Shown piece by piece: positions 1-9,279 of a stretch of 57,313 nt of DNA. Location: NCBI GenBank assembly GCA_910574345.1, contig CAJSZV010000029.1:1-57313 (forward strand), written 5' to 3'. How positions within the stretch are numbered: position 1 is the stretch's first letter; each line of letters opens with the position of its first letter. The notes under the pieces were generated by a model. The model saw nothing but the letters and a program-made list of their open reading frames with translations. It made no database searches and was not told the DNA's origin. Source of the stretch: Clostridiaceae bacterium (GTDB lineage Bacteria > Bacillota > Clostridia > Lachnospirales > Lachnospiraceae). Made by a program: the position numbers and the translations under genes.

Positions 1-124
1 TTATATCAATAACTTCTGATGGAAGGGGAACCCTCCTTCAGTTATTCATCAGATATGACCTTGTAACTTATTAACTTTATAGCTCTTGTGGCTATATCAT
101 TATTATACTAGGAGGCAGTATTTT

Positions 125-1498
125 ATGAAAAAATGGAAAAAATGGGCAGCAGCAACCATGGCAGGTATGATGGCGGCGTCAAGCCTTACAGCCTGCGGCG
201 CAAAGCAGGAAGAGGCGCCGGCCGCCACGCAGGCGCCTGAACAGACAAAGGTACGGGAGCCCCAGAAAGAGACACAGGCAGCTGCAGAAAGTTTTGGCCA
301 GCCGGTAACTCTCAGATTTTCCTGGTGGGGCAATGATGCCAGACATGAAAAAACCTTAAAAGTCATCGAGATGTATCAGGAGCAGCACCCCAATGTGACC
401 ATTGAACCGGAATACCGGGGAAAGTCAGAGCGGGAAAAGGTGGCTACGGAACTGGGAAGCGGCACCTGTGCGGATATTGTTCAGCTGAATCCGCCGTGGA
501 TGGGTGACTTTGTGGCAAACGGCGATTTCTTTGTGGATTTGAGCCAGTATGATTTTGATATTGACGGCTTTGACCAGCACATGATCGACGATTATTGTAC
601 GTATAACGGTACATTGATCACACTGCCCAGCGGTCTCAATGCCAGAACTTATCTGATGAACAAGACCAAGCTGGACGAAATGGGAATTGCCTGCGATATG
701 GACACAAGCTGGACCTGGGAAGATCTGATTTCCATAGGAAAGACGGTTCATGAGAAAAATGAGGAAATGTATTTCTTAAATGCGGACAAGGTGGATATGG
801 TGGAATTTGTGATTCGTCCGTATATTATTCAGAAAACAGGAACATTTCTTATCAGCGACGATTATGAACCTGGTTTTACAAAGGAAGATCTGAGGGAAGC
901 GCTGGAGTATGTGGCTTCTCTGTATACGGAAAATGTAGTGGTTCCCGCAGCGGACGGCAATACTTTCTTAAATGCAGTGTGGACCAATCCGGACTGGATC
1001 AATGGAAATCTGACATCGGAACTGTCCTGGACTTCCCTGATGGAAGGCGCTGTCTCGGACTCCAAGGATGAATATGTGACTACCACGCTTCCTATCCGTC
1101 AGGATGCCAAAGATACTTCTGTGGTGGTAAAGCCGTCGCAGCTTTATGCCGTTGTTAAAACCAGTGAGCATCCGGCGGAGGCCGCTGATTTTCTGAAATT
1201 TCTGCTGACTGACGAAGAGGCGGGAAAAGTACTTGGAGACTGCCGCGGTGTGCCGCCTTACAAGGCAGTGCAGAATATGTGTATGGCAGAGGGAATCTTG
1301 GATGAACAGGTAATCATTGCAACCCAGTACGCCCAGGACCATGGAGGCCTGTATGAGAATACGGCATCAACCAACGCGGAGATCACTGCGGTCTTGCAGG
1401 ATGCAGTGGAGACCGTATCCTATGATGCCTCAAAAGCAGAAGAGGCCACAGACCAGGCCATGGTTTTGATTGAGGATATTCTGTCGACTCTGAAGTAG
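125..1498 (+). CDS. Sugar ABC transporter substrate-binding lipoprotein
   Basis: Extracellular solute-binding protein (family 1 type), 457 aa, expected to be lipid-anchored on the outer face of the membrane and to deliver a carbohydrate to an ABC permease. The N-terminus has a basic start (MKKWKKW), a hydrophobic stretch and a lipobox (LTAC, Cys about residue 24), followed by an Ala/Gln/Glu-rich linker. The start at 125 is chosen because GGAGG at 111-115 sits just upstream; an in-frame ATG at 86 would put a non-signal sequence before the lipobox. No permease or ATPase gene lies downstream, so partners would be upstream of the window or elsewhere. Substrate unknown. Confidence 0.85.
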   Translation: MKKWKKWAAATMAGMMAASSLTACGAKQEEAPAATQAPEQTKVREPQKETQAAAESFGQPVTLRFSWWGNDARHEKTLKVIEMYQEQHPNVTIEPEYRGKSEREKVATELGSGTCADIVQLNPPWMGDFVANGDFFVDLSQYDFDIDGFDQHMIDDYCTYNGTLITLPSGLNARTYLMNKTKLDEMGIACDMDTSWTWEDLISIGKTVHEKNEEMYFLNADKVDMVEFVIRPYIIQKTGTFLISDDYEPGFTKEDLREALEYVASLYTENVVVPAADGNTFLNAVWTNPDWINGNLTSELSWTSLMEGAVSDSKDEYVTTTLPIRQDAKDTSVVVKPSQLYAVVKTSEHPAEAADFLKFLLTDEEAGKVLGDCRGVPPYKAVQNMCMAEGILDEQVIIATQYAQDHGGLYENTASTNAEITAVLQDAVETVSYDASKAEEATDQAMVLIEDILSTLK

Positions 1499-1508
1499 GA
1501 GAAAACCT

Positions 1509-2363
1509 ATGAGATATATGTGGAACAAAAAAGGAGACCGGCTCCTTGGGGAGATCCTTAAGACGGATTTGCCGGAATCTATGGCAGCTTTGTGGTATGT
1601 GGGGCAGATGGGAATCGTTGTGAAGTGGAACGGACTGACCATATGTTTTGATCCGGTATTAAACGATCTCTATCATCCTGACAAAACCAGCAGGCGCAAT
1701 TATGAGATTCCCTTTCTGCCGGAGGAGTTTCGGGGCGTCGATTATACGGTGTGTTCTCACAATCACAGGGACCATATGAATGAGGAAACTCTGATTCCGT
1801 TGTGGAAGGCCAATCCAGCAATGAAAGTGGTGGTGCCGGAGCCGGAACGGGAAAGTCTGATTTTGGCCGGTATGGGGGAAGACGCCCTCATAGGCGCAAA
1901 GGCAGGGGAAACCATAATCCTTAAGAAAGGAGACAGGGAATGCAGGCTGTGCCCTGTGGCAGCGGCCCATGAAGAGTATGTGACCGATGAATACGGCAAT
2001 CAGAAATATCTGGGGTATGTTCTCAAATGCAGGGACCTGCACATCTATCATGCCGGAGATACCATGGTAACTCAGAAGCTGATAGAGGATGTGTGCGCCC
2101 ACGGGCCTATGGCCGTGGCCTGTATTCCGGTGAACGGCGTTGACTTTGAGCGCCACAGCCGGGGAATTATAGGCAATATGGACTGCCGGGACGGGGCGTA
2201 TTTTGCCAGCCGGATCCATGCGGACATGACATTGCCCATGCATACGGACATGGTCATGGGAAATGAGGAGAATCCCCTGATGTTCGCCCAATATATGAGA
2301 GAAATGTATCCGGGAAGGAAGTATCATATCATGCAGTTAGGGGAACGGCTGATCTGTATGTAA
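1509..2363 (+). CDS. UlaG-like metallo-beta-lactamase-fold hydrolase
   Basis: MBL-fold metal-dependent hydrolase, 284 aa, resembling the UlaG (L-ascorbate-6-phosphate lactonase) family. The metal-binding signature SHNHRDHMN (HxHxDH) is near residue 83, with later His/Asp ligands in HAGDT (about 182) and MHTDM (about 245). It starts 10 nt after the solute-binding protein stop and is followed by a terminator, so the two probably form the end of one transcript. It is shorter than typical UlaG (about 350 aa). A lactonase or phosphodiesterase acting on an imported sugar derivative is plausible, but the substrate cannot be read from the sequence. Confidence 0.75.
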   Translation: MRYMWNKKGDRLLGEILKTDLPESMAALWYVGQMGIVVKWNGLTICFDPVLNDLYHPDKTSRRNYEIPFLPEEFRGVDYTVCSHNHRDHMNEETLIPLWKANPAMKVVVPEPERESLILAGMGEDALIGAKAGETIILKKGDRECRLCPVAAAHEEYVTDEYGNQKYLGYVLKCRDLHIYHAGDTMVTQKLIEDVCAHGPMAVACIPVNGVDFERHSRGIIGNMDCRDGAYFASRIHADMTLPMHTDMVMGNEENPLMFAQYMREMYPGRKYHIMQLGERLICM

Positions 2364-2391
2364 CATAAAAAGATAAGGCAGGTTTTCTGAA

Positions 2392-2426
2392 AAGGGTTAT
2401 GGCTTTTATGGGCCATAACCTTTTTT
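2392..2426 (+). terminator. Rho-independent terminator after the UlaG-like gene
   Basis: Perfect 9-bp stem GGTTATGGC (2395-2403) / GCCATAACC (2412-2420) followed by six T. It separates the sugar operon from hemA. Confidence 0.85.
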
Positions 2427-2515
2427 GCGCCGCAGCGATTAGGGTTTGTGTTTCTTAAAGAATTGCTGTATATTTATTGTAAATGGTTATTCTGATATGA
2501 GAAAGGAATGCAGCA

Positions 2516-3742
2516 ATGGAATTTGGTTTCCTGGGGATTACTTATAAAGATGCCGGACTTATGGTCCGTGACAAAATTGCATTTACAGACGGAATGAAGC
2601 TTCAGCTGTTTAAAAAGGCGGAAAAAGCAGGAGTGGAACAGTGCATGGTGCTTTCCACCTGCAATCGAAGCGAGGTATATTATTTTTTTCAGGAAAAGGA
2701 ACAGCGGGAGCGTATGCGCCGTATCTATGAAGAAATGTTTTTGCAGGTGGATACAGAACCGTATCTGCGGGAGCTTGCGGGAGAGGAGGCTTTGGCTTAC
2801 CTGTTTCGGGTCGCTGCAGGATTGGAATCCCTGGTGCTGGGGGAGGATCAGATCTTAGGCCAGGTGAAGGACGCGCTGGATTATGCCAGAACCATGGGAT
2901 ACAGCAAGAAGGAACTGAACAAAGTGGTGCGGGATGCCATTACCTGCGCCAAGAGAATAAAAACCCGGTTAAAGATCAGTGAAAAACCTCTGTCCGCCGG
3001 TTATGTGGGAATTCAAAAGCTGGAAGAGCGTTGCGGGATAGCGGGAAAACAGGCTTTGGTGATCGGAAGCGGGAAAACGGCGGTACTGGCCCTTCGATAT
3101 CTTTATGAATACGGGGCGGCTCATGTCCTGGCCTGCAGCCGCACCTATGCCCATGCAAAACTTCTGCGGGAGGAATTTCCTGACATAGAGATCATCTCCT
3201 ATGAGAGACGGTATGATGCCATGAAGACCTGCGATATAGTGGTTTCCGCCACGTCTTCCCCCCATTTGGTGGTGCGCCGGGAGGAATTTGAACCGGAACG
3301 GCCCTTGACTTTTCTGGATCTGGCAGCGCCCAGGGATGTGGATATGGCGTTTGCACAGGAGCCTTTGACCGATCTTATCAACCTGGATACGCTGCAGGAA
3401 ATCGTCTCGGAGAACAAAAAGGAGCGGGAAAGCCTGGTCGCTCAGGGGGAAAGGCTTATCAGGGAGGATCTTGAGGAGACAAAAGAGTGGCTTCTTAAGA
3501 GCCGTATGGATTCCGCCATCGAATCTCTTCAGCAGCGGTGCAGCGCCATTGTGGAGGACAGCTTTTCCTATCTGAACAGGAAGATCGACTTGGAGCCCAG
3601 GGAACAGAAGATCTTAAAAAAAGTGCTTCATGCTTCCCTGCAGCGGCTTCTGCGGGAGCCTATACAGGAAATGAAACGACTGGATACGGAGGAGGCCCAG
3701 GAAGCCTACAGACAGATGGTGAGACAGCTTTTTCAAATTTAG
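2516..3742 (+). CDS. hemA: Glutamyl-tRNA reductase
   Basis: Reduces glutamyl-tRNA(Glu) to glutamate-1-semialdehyde, the first committed step of C5-pathway tetrapyrrole synthesis, using NADPH in the cytosol. 408 aa, close to the usual length. The catalytic cysteine lies in LSTCNRSEVYY (about residue 50); the NADPH-binding region is around VIGSGKTAVLA (about 181); the helical dimerisation domain is C-terminal. RBS GAAAGGAATG precedes the ATG. The fused hemC gene follows after 26 nt, and the pair likely feeds corrinoid or siroheme production, since uroporphyrinogen methyltransferase is next in the pathway. No hemB or hemL is in the window. Confidence 0.95.
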   Translation: MEFGFLGITYKDAGLMVRDKIAFTDGMKLQLFKKAEKAGVEQCMVLSTCNRSEVYYFFQEKEQRERMRRIYEEMFLQVDTEPYLRELAGEEALAYLFRVAAGLESLVLGEDQILGQVKDALDYARTMGYSKKELNKVVRDAITCAKRIKTRLKISEKPLSAGYVGIQKLEERCGIAGKQALVIGSGKTAVLALRYLYEYGAAHVLACSRTYAHAKLLREEFPDIEIISYERRYDAMKTCDIVVSATSSPHLVVRREEFEPERPLTFLDLAAPRDVDMAFAQEPLTDLINLDTLQEIVSENKKERESLVAQGERLIREDLEETKEWLLKSRMDSAIESLQQRCSAIVEDSFSYLNRKIDLEPREQKILKKVLHASLQRLLREPIQEMKRLDTEEAQEAYRQMVRQLFQI

Positions 3743-3768
3743 GAGAGGACAGAAGGAAAGGACAGGTT

Positions 3769-6123
3769 ATGAAATACAGGATTGGAACAAGGGGTTCAAA
3801 ACTCGCCCTTGCCCAGGCGGAGTTTGTATGTGAAACATTGAGAGAGGCATACCCGGAACATGAATTTGAGATCCGGATCATTAAGACCAAAGGGGATGTG
3901 ATTCTGGATAAGCCTCTTCATGAGCTGGGCTCCAAAGGAGTCTTTGTCAAAGAGATCGAATATGATATTCTGGAACATAAGGTGGATATAGGGGTTCACA
4001 GCATGAAGGATATGCCGTCCTTTCCGGCTTGCGGCCTTATATTTACGAAACCATGGAAACGGGAGGACCCAAGGGATGTTCTGATTCTTCGGGAAAAGAG
4101 ATCCCTTAAGGAACTGAGGGAGGGTGCTGTTATCGCAACAGGAAGCAGGCGCAGAGAGTTTCAGTTAAAAAGACTTCGCCCTGACCTTAAGGTAACAGGC
4201 ATCAGGGGAAATGTGGACAGCAGGCTTAAGAAGATGGAGGAGCTGAAGCTGGACGGCATCGTTCTGGCTGCCGCAGGCCTGAAACGTCTTGGGATGGAGC
4301 ACAAGATTACCCGGTATCTGGAGGGCGACGAGATGATTCCGGCGCCGGCACAGGGCGTCCTGGCCCTGGAAATCCGGGAAGGGGATACAGAACTTTTGGA
4401 TATGTTAAACCGGCTTTGTGATGAGGAGACCGTGGGGACTACGGCGGCGGAGAGAGACTTCCTAAAGGAAATAGGCGGCGACTGTCATGTTCCCGTGGGG
4501 GCATTGTGCCGGAAGGAGGCGGATGGAACCTTCTGCCTTCGGGTTATGTTTGGAGATGAGACGGGAAGCCGGCAGGCATATGCCATTGTCCGCGGACAGG
4601 ATCCCAAAGCTCTTGCTAAGGAGGCAGCGGCGGCAGTCCGCCGGCAGCTGGCGGGAACGGTCTGTCTGGTAGGCGCGGGGCCGGGGGATCTGGGCCTGAT
4701 CACGGTAAAGGGCCTTGAGGCAGTGAGGAGGGCGGACTGTATAATCTATGACAGGCTTTCCTCTCCGGAACTTTTGGATGAAGCAGGCCCTGAATGCGAA
4801 ATGATCTATGCAGGGAAAGCCAGCCATAACCATACTATGAAACAGGAGGAGATCAATTCCCTTCTGGTACAAAAAAGCATGGAGCATAAAAGAGTAGTCC
4901 GTCTGAAAGGCGGCGATGCATATGTGTTTGGGCGGGGCGGCGAAGAGGGGATATACTTAAAGGAGCATGGCGTGCCTTTTGAAATCATTCCCGGTGTCAC
5001 CTCCGCCATTGCAGGCCTGGCCTATGCAGGGATTCCCGCGACTCACCGGGGAATCGCATCCGGATTTCATGTGGTAACTGCCCATAACCAGAAGGATGAG
5101 CTGGCGGATATTGATTTTGAAGCCATGGCCAGGGGAAAAGAGACCTGTATCTTTTTAATGGGCCTTAGCAAAGCAGAGGTTATAGCCAGACGGCTTATGG
5201 AGGCAGGGATGCCGGCAGAGACAAAGGCAGCGGTAATTTCCTGTGCCACGACCCCAAAGCAGAGGGTCTGTGTATCGGATCTGGAACATATGGGGGAGAA
5301 GGCAGCAGAGGCGGGGCTTATATCGCCGGCCATTATTGTTGTGGGACAGGTGGTGTCTCTCAGGGAAAGGCTTAATTTTTTTGAAGAGCAGCCCTTGTTT
5401 GGCAGACGGTATCTGATTCCCAAGATCGGAAAGGATACTACCGGACTGAAAGGACTTTTAAAGGCCAGGGGAGCGGATGCGGACGAGGTGCAGGTGGGGA
5501 GGATTGTATATACAGGAAAGAGATTTTCCGAAGAGGAACTGAAAGGCGCGGATTGGCTTTTGTTCACCAGCAAGAACGGCGTGGAAGGATTTTTTGCGGG
5601 GTTAAAGGAAAGCGGCCTGGATATCCGGTGCCTTGCCGGATGTAAGATGGCTGTGATCGGCAAAAAGACAGGAGAAGAACTGGAAAAACATGGTCTGTAT
5701 GCAGATTTAATGCCTGACAGCTATGACAGCCGGGCTTTGGCAGAAGAACTGAAAAAGCAGGTAAAGAGGGATGATCGGGTATGGTATCTGAAAGCCGGAA
5801 ACGGGGACGGACATCTGGGCAGGGCTGTGGAAAAGGTCTGCAGGTTTATGGAAATTGAGGTATATGAGAATCAGGCGGTCACGCCGGATATGGAGAAGGT
5901 CATGCCTCTTGAGGAGTATGACGGGATTTTATTTACCTGTGCATCTTCGGCCAGGCGGTTCCTGGACAGTGTCAGAGGACAGTGGGGCAGGTGGAAAGAG
6001 ATCTACAGCATAGGGCCTAAGACTACGGCATATCTGAAAGAGCGGGGGATCGAAAAGGTCATAGAGGCTGGGCAGTCTGACTATGAAGGGTTAGCGGACG
6101 CGGTTGTGAGCCGTGACGGCTGA
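3769..6123 (+). CDS. HemC-SUMT-HemD three-enzyme fusion
   Basis: 784-aa fusion of three successive tetrapyrrole enzymes. Residues 1-296 are hydroxymethylbilane synthase (HemC), with GTRGSKLALAQ at the N-terminus and the dipyrromethane-cofactor cysteine at Cys239 (GGDCHVPVG). Residues about 297-545 are uroporphyrinogen III C-methyltransferase (SUMT/CobA), with VGAGPGD and KGGDAYVFGRGGEE. Residues about 546-784 resemble uroporphyrinogen III synthase (HemD). Together they would take porphobilinogen to uroporphyrinogen III and on to precorrin-2. The ATG at 3769 begins the conserved MKYRIGTRGS; the open frame extends upstream over hemA without homology. The fusion commits flux to siroheme or cobamides rather than heme, which is inference. 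Confidence 0.93.
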   Translation: MKYRIGTRGSKLALAQAEFVCETLREAYPEHEFEIRIIKTKGDVILDKPLHELGSKGVFVKEIEYDILEHKVDIGVHSMKDMPSFPACGLIFTKPWKREDPRDVLILREKRSLKELREGAVIATGSRRREFQLKRLRPDLKVTGIRGNVDSRLKKMEELKLDGIVLAAAGLKRLGMEHKITRYLEGDEMIPAPAQGVLALEIREGDTELLDMLNRLCDEETVGTTAAERDFLKEIGGDCHVPVGALCRKEADGTFCLRVMFGDETGSRQAYAIVRGQDPKALAKEAAAAVRRQLAGTVCLVGAGPGDLGLITVKGLEAVRRADCIIYDRLSSPELLDEAGPECEMIYAGKASHNHTMKQEEINSLLVQKSMEHKRVVRLKGGDAYVFGRGGEEGIYLKEHGVPFEIIPGVTSAIAGLAYAGIPATHRGIASGFHVVTAHNQKDELADIDFEAMARGKETCIFLMGLSKAEVIARRLMEAGMPAETKAAVISCATTPKQRVCVSDLEHMGEKAAEAGLISPAIIVVGQVVSLRERLNFFEEQPLFGRRYLIPKIGKDTTGLKGLLKARGADADEVQVGRIVYTGKRFSEEELKGADWLLFTSKNGVEGFFAGLKESGLDIRCLAGCKMAVIGKKTGEELEKHGLYADLMPDSYDSRALAEELKKQVKRDDRVWYLKAGNGDGHLGRAVEKVCRFMEIEVYENQAVTPDMEKVMPLEEYDGILFTCASSARRFLDSVRGQWGRWKEIYSIGPKTTAYLKERGIEKVIEAGQSDYEGLADAVVSRDG

Positions 6124-6142
6124 AATGCCGCCCATAAAAGCA

Positions 6143-6171
6143 TTGTGTTCATTTCCGTTGTAGGTTATAAT
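6143..6171 (+). promoter_or_regulatory. Putative sigma-A promoter for prmA operon
   Basis: TTGTGT (6143-6148), 17-nt spacer, consensus TATAAT (6166-6171), in the gap between the hemC fusion and prmA. Confidence 0.55.
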
Positions 6172-6263
6172 GGAAAAACATGAGCCATATTTTGAGGCAG
6201 AAAGAAACGACAGCTGGAACATCAAGGAAAATAAACTACATATATAAGGAGACAGAGAGGATT

Positions 6264-7220
6264 ATGAAGTGGAACAAATTTACCCTGACCACCACCACAC
6301 AAGCAGTGGATTTGGTCAGTGCCATGTTTGATGAGATCGGCATTGAGGGAATTGAGATTGAGGACCATGTTCCTCTCACAGAGGCGGAGACCAAAGGAAT
6401 GTTTATTGACATACTTCCTGACATGGGACCTGATGACGGGACAGCGAAAGTCAGCTTCTATCTGGAAGATTTGTCAGATTTAGAGCGCATCATGAGAGAG
6501 ATAGAGGAGGGACTGGAGGAATTAAGCCAGTTTGTGGATGTGGGAGCCCGGACCATTACCTCATCGGAGACAGAGGATAAGGACTGGATCAACAACTGGA
6601 AGCAGTATTTTAAGCCTTTTACTGTGGATGATATTCTGATCAAGCCTACCTGGGAGGATATTCCGGAAGCGCACAGGGACAAGCTGCTGATTCAGATTGA
6701 TCCCGGAACCGCATTCGGAACGGGACAGCATGAGACTACCCAGCTGTGCATCCGGCAGCTGAAAAAATACATGACAGAAGGCGCAAAGGTTCTGGATGTG
6801 GGGACGGGAAGCGGAATCCTGGGAATCACGGCCTTAAAGCTGGGCGCAGGGAAGGTGTTCGGAACGGACCTGGATGAGAACGCCATTGCAGCCGTAGGGG
6901 AAAATCTTAAGGCTAACCATATTGCCTCCGATTATTTTCAGGCGGTTCAGGGCAATATCATTGATGATGAGAAGATACAAAAGCAGGCGGGATACAGTTG
7001 TTACGACATTGCAGCAGCCAATATTCTGGCTCCCGTTATTATTCTGCTTCAGAAGGAGATCCCTCTTCATCTGAAAAAAGGCGGCATTTTTATTACCTCA
7101 GGCATTATCAATACAAAGGAAGAGGCCGTAAAAGAGGCTTTGTCAGCCAACAGGGAACTGGAGATTGTGGAAACTACGTATCAGGGCGAGTGGGTGTCAA
7201 TTACTGCCCGCAGAGTATAG
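6264..7220 (+). CDS. prmA: Ribosomal protein L11 methyltransferase
   Basis: SAM-dependent enzyme that trimethylates ribosomal protein L11, 318 aa (normal length). The SAM-binding motif I is VLDVGTGSGILGI (about residue 177); upstream PGTAFGTGQHETT is the characteristic PrmA signature, and the post-I acidic residue is in GTDLDENA. Start at 6264 (MKWNKFTLTT) is preceded by an AAGGAGACAGAGAGG ribosome binding site; an earlier ATG at 6180 gives a non-homologous extension. It is followed 9 nt later by rsmE, a common pairing in Firmicutes. Confidence 0.93.
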   Translation: MKWNKFTLTTTTQAVDLVSAMFDEIGIEGIEIEDHVPLTEAETKGMFIDILPDMGPDDGTAKVSFYLEDLSDLERIMREIEEGLEELSQFVDVGARTITSSETEDKDWINNWKQYFKPFTVDDILIKPTWEDIPEAHRDKLLIQIDPGTAFGTGQHETTQLCIRQLKKYMTEGAKVLDVGTGSGILGITALKLGAGKVFGTDLDENAIAAVGENLKANHIASDYFQAVQGNIIDDEKIQKQAGYSCYDIAAANILAPVIILLQKEIPLHLKKGGIFITSGIINTKEEAVKEALSANRELEIVETTYQGEWVSITARRV

Positions 7221-7229
7221 GGAGAAACC

Positions 7230-8018
7230 GTGTATCATTTTTTTGTCTTAAAGGAACAGATCAGGCCCCATGAGATCATCATAACCGGAGGGGATGTGAA
7301 TCATATCCGCAGTGTGCTGCGGATGAAACCGGGGGAGAAGATAGGAATCAGCGACGGGGAAGAGAAAGAATACTGCTGTGAGATTGTCCATATAGCGGGG
7401 GATCAGGTGAGGGCGAGAATCCTGTCAGAAGAAAAGGACAGCAGAGAACTCCCGGCCCGGCTCTATCTTTTCCAGGGACTTCCCAAAAGTGATAAAATGG
7501 AGCTGATTATCCAAAAAGCGGTGGAGCTTGGCGTCTATCAGGTGATTCCTGTCGTAACCCGGCGAACCATCGTAAAACTGGACAGCAAAAAGGAAGAGGC
7601 CCGCATAAAGCGCTGGAACACCATTGCAGAGAGCGCCGCGAAACAGTCAGGGCGGGGGATTATCCCTCAGGTGACAGAAGTTATGACCTTTGACAAGGCT
7701 TTGGCTCTGGCAGAGACCTTTCAGGTTAAGATTATCCCCTTTGAACATGCAGTGGGAATGGCGGATACGAAAAGGGAACTTGAGCGTATCAGGCCGGGGA
7801 CGGATGCAGGGTTTTTCATCGGCCCGGAAGGCGGCTTTGAGGAGGAAGAGATTGTCCGGGCAGAAGGGGCGGGAGTGAAGGCAGTTTCTCTTGGAAGACG
7901 GATTCTCAGAACCGAGACGGCAGGACTTATGGTTCTTTCCGTGGCAGGTTATCTGCTGGAAACAGAGAGGGAGAATATATGCTGCTGTTCAGGCAGGTCT
8001 GCCCACTTGCTGCACTGA
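7230..8018 (+). CDS. rsmE: 16S rRNA m3U1498 methyltransferase
   Basis: SPOUT-class methyltransferase that N3-methylates U1498 of 16S rRNA. 262 aa. The C-terminal trefoil-knot motifs FIGPEGGFEEEE (about residue 191) and LGRRILRTETA (about 216) are diagnostic. The start is GTG at 7230, giving MYHFFV, 9 nt after prmA. The last roughly 15 residues (ENICCCSGRSAHLLH) extend beyond the usual family end and look unconserved, perhaps a read-through after loss of an earlier stop. Confidence 0.92.
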   Translation: MYHFFVLKEQIRPHEIIITGGDVNHIRSVLRMKPGEKIGISDGEEKEYCCEIVHIAGDQVRARILSEEKDSRELPARLYLFQGLPKSDKMELIIQKAVELGVYQVIPVVTRRTIVKLDSKKEEARIKRWNTIAESAAKQSGRGIIPQVTEVMTFDKALALAETFQVKIIPFEHAVGMADTKRELERIRPGTDAGFFIGPEGGFEEEEIVRAEGAGVKAVSLGRRILRTETAGLMVLSVAGYLLETERENICCCSGRSAHLLH

Positions 8019-8091
8019 CCGCAGGATAACTTAAGCCGGTTGGAACGCAGGTGAACCGTAACGAATACATAGAGAAGGATTAGGAGATCAT

Positions 8092-9246
8092 ATGGAAGCA
8101 TATTTTGATAATTCGGCCACAACCAGAGTGTTGGACTGTGTAAAGGATATTGTGGTAAAAACCATGACAGAAGATTACGGCAATGCCGCATCCAAACACA
8201 AAAAAGGCGTAGAAGCAGAAAGCTATATCCGGGAGGCCAGAGCTATTATCGCCAAAAGCCTGAAAGTGCAGGAGAAGGAGATTATATTCACCTCCGGCGG
8301 TTCCGAGTCCAACAATATGGCCCTCATAGGCACGGCTTTGGCCAATCGGAGACAGGGCAGTCATATTATCAGCACCAGTGTTGAGCACTCATCCGTTTAT
8401 AATACATTGGGATTTCTAAAGGAGCAGGGATTTGAGATCACCTATCTTCCTGTGGACCGCCAGGGCCATATCAGCCTGAAGGATTTAAAGGAGGCCCTTG
8501 GCCCGGAGACCATTCTGGTGTCAGTGATGTATGTGAACAATGAAGTCGGTTCTGTGGAACCTATTGAGGAAATTGCCAGAGTAATAAAAGAGAACCAGCC
8601 AGGAGCCCTGTTTCATGTGGACGCCATTCAGGCTTACGGAAAGTACGAGATCAGGCCGAAGCGCCAGGGCATTGACCTTTTAAGCGTCAGCGGCCACAAG
8701 CTTCACGGACCTAAGGGCGTGGGATTCTTGTATGTCAGCGAAAAGGTTAAGATAAAGCCTTTGATCTACGGCGGTGGGCAGCAGAGAGGCATGCGTTCCG
8801 GTACGGAAAATGTACCGGGGGTGGCAGGACTGGGGCAGGCGGTAAAGGAGATCTATACCAATCACAAGGAGAAAGTGGATTATCTCTATGGACTGAAAGA
8901 ACATCTTATAACCCGGATGGAAGAAGTGGAAGGCTGCGTGGTGAACAGCCAAAGGGGGCGGGACAGCGCCCCTCAGATTGTGAGCATCAGCTTTGAGGGA
9001 ATCCGCAGCGAGGTCCTTCTCCATGCGCTGGAAGAGAAGGGAATCTATGTGTCTTCCGGCTCCGCCTGTTCCAGCAGTCATCCGGGAGTCAGCGGGACAC
9101 TTAAAGGTATCGGAGTGAAGCAGGAACTTTTAGATGCCACCCTGCGGTTCAGCTTTGGGATGTTTAATAAAAAAGAAGAGATCGACTATACCATTGATGT
9201 GCTGAAAGAGCTGCTGCCGGTGCTCAGAAAGTACCGCAGAGGATAG
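8092..9246 (+). CDS. Cysteine desulfurase, NifS/IscS family
   Basis: PLP-dependent enzyme that takes sulfur from cysteine as a persulfide. 384 aa. The PLP lysine is in SVSGHKLHGPKG (about residue 203) and the sulfur-accepting cysteine in SSGSACSSSHPG (about 324). It lies 33 nt upstream of thiI. ThiI here lacks a rhodanese domain, so by analogy with Bacillus NifZ-ThiI this desulfurase probably serves as the dedicated sulfur donor for 4-thiouridine in tRNA. General Fe-S or thiamine supply cannot be excluded. Confidence 0.92.
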   Translation: MEAYFDNSATTRVLDCVKDIVVKTMTEDYGNAASKHKKGVEAESYIREARAIIAKSLKVQEKEIIFTSGGSESNNMALIGTALANRRQGSHIISTSVEHSSVYNTLGFLKEQGFEITYLPVDRQGHISLKDLKEALGPETILVSVMYVNNEVGSVEPIEEIARVIKENQPGALFHVDAIQAYGKYEIRPKRQGIDLLSVSGHKLHGPKGVGFLYVSEKVKIKPLIYGGGQQRGMRSGTENVPGVAGLGQAVKEIYTNHKEKVDYLYGLKEHLITRMEEVEGCVVNSQRGRDSAPQIVSISFEGIRSEVLLHALEEKGIYVSSGSACSSSHPGVSGTLKGIGVKQELLDATLRFSFGMFNKKEEIDYTIDVLKELLPVLRKYRRG

Positions 9247-9279
9247 GGACAGCCGGATAAAGCAAGGAGAGGATACGTT

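Noticed and set aside
1..124. Promoter for the sugar-binding lipoprotein
   Set aside because: TATACT is present at 104-109 but no -35 box at proper spacing; I could not define a site.
2969..3265. Antisense frames over hemA and similar shadows across core genes
   Set aside because: They lie within strongly supported genes and show no start sites or protein patterns.
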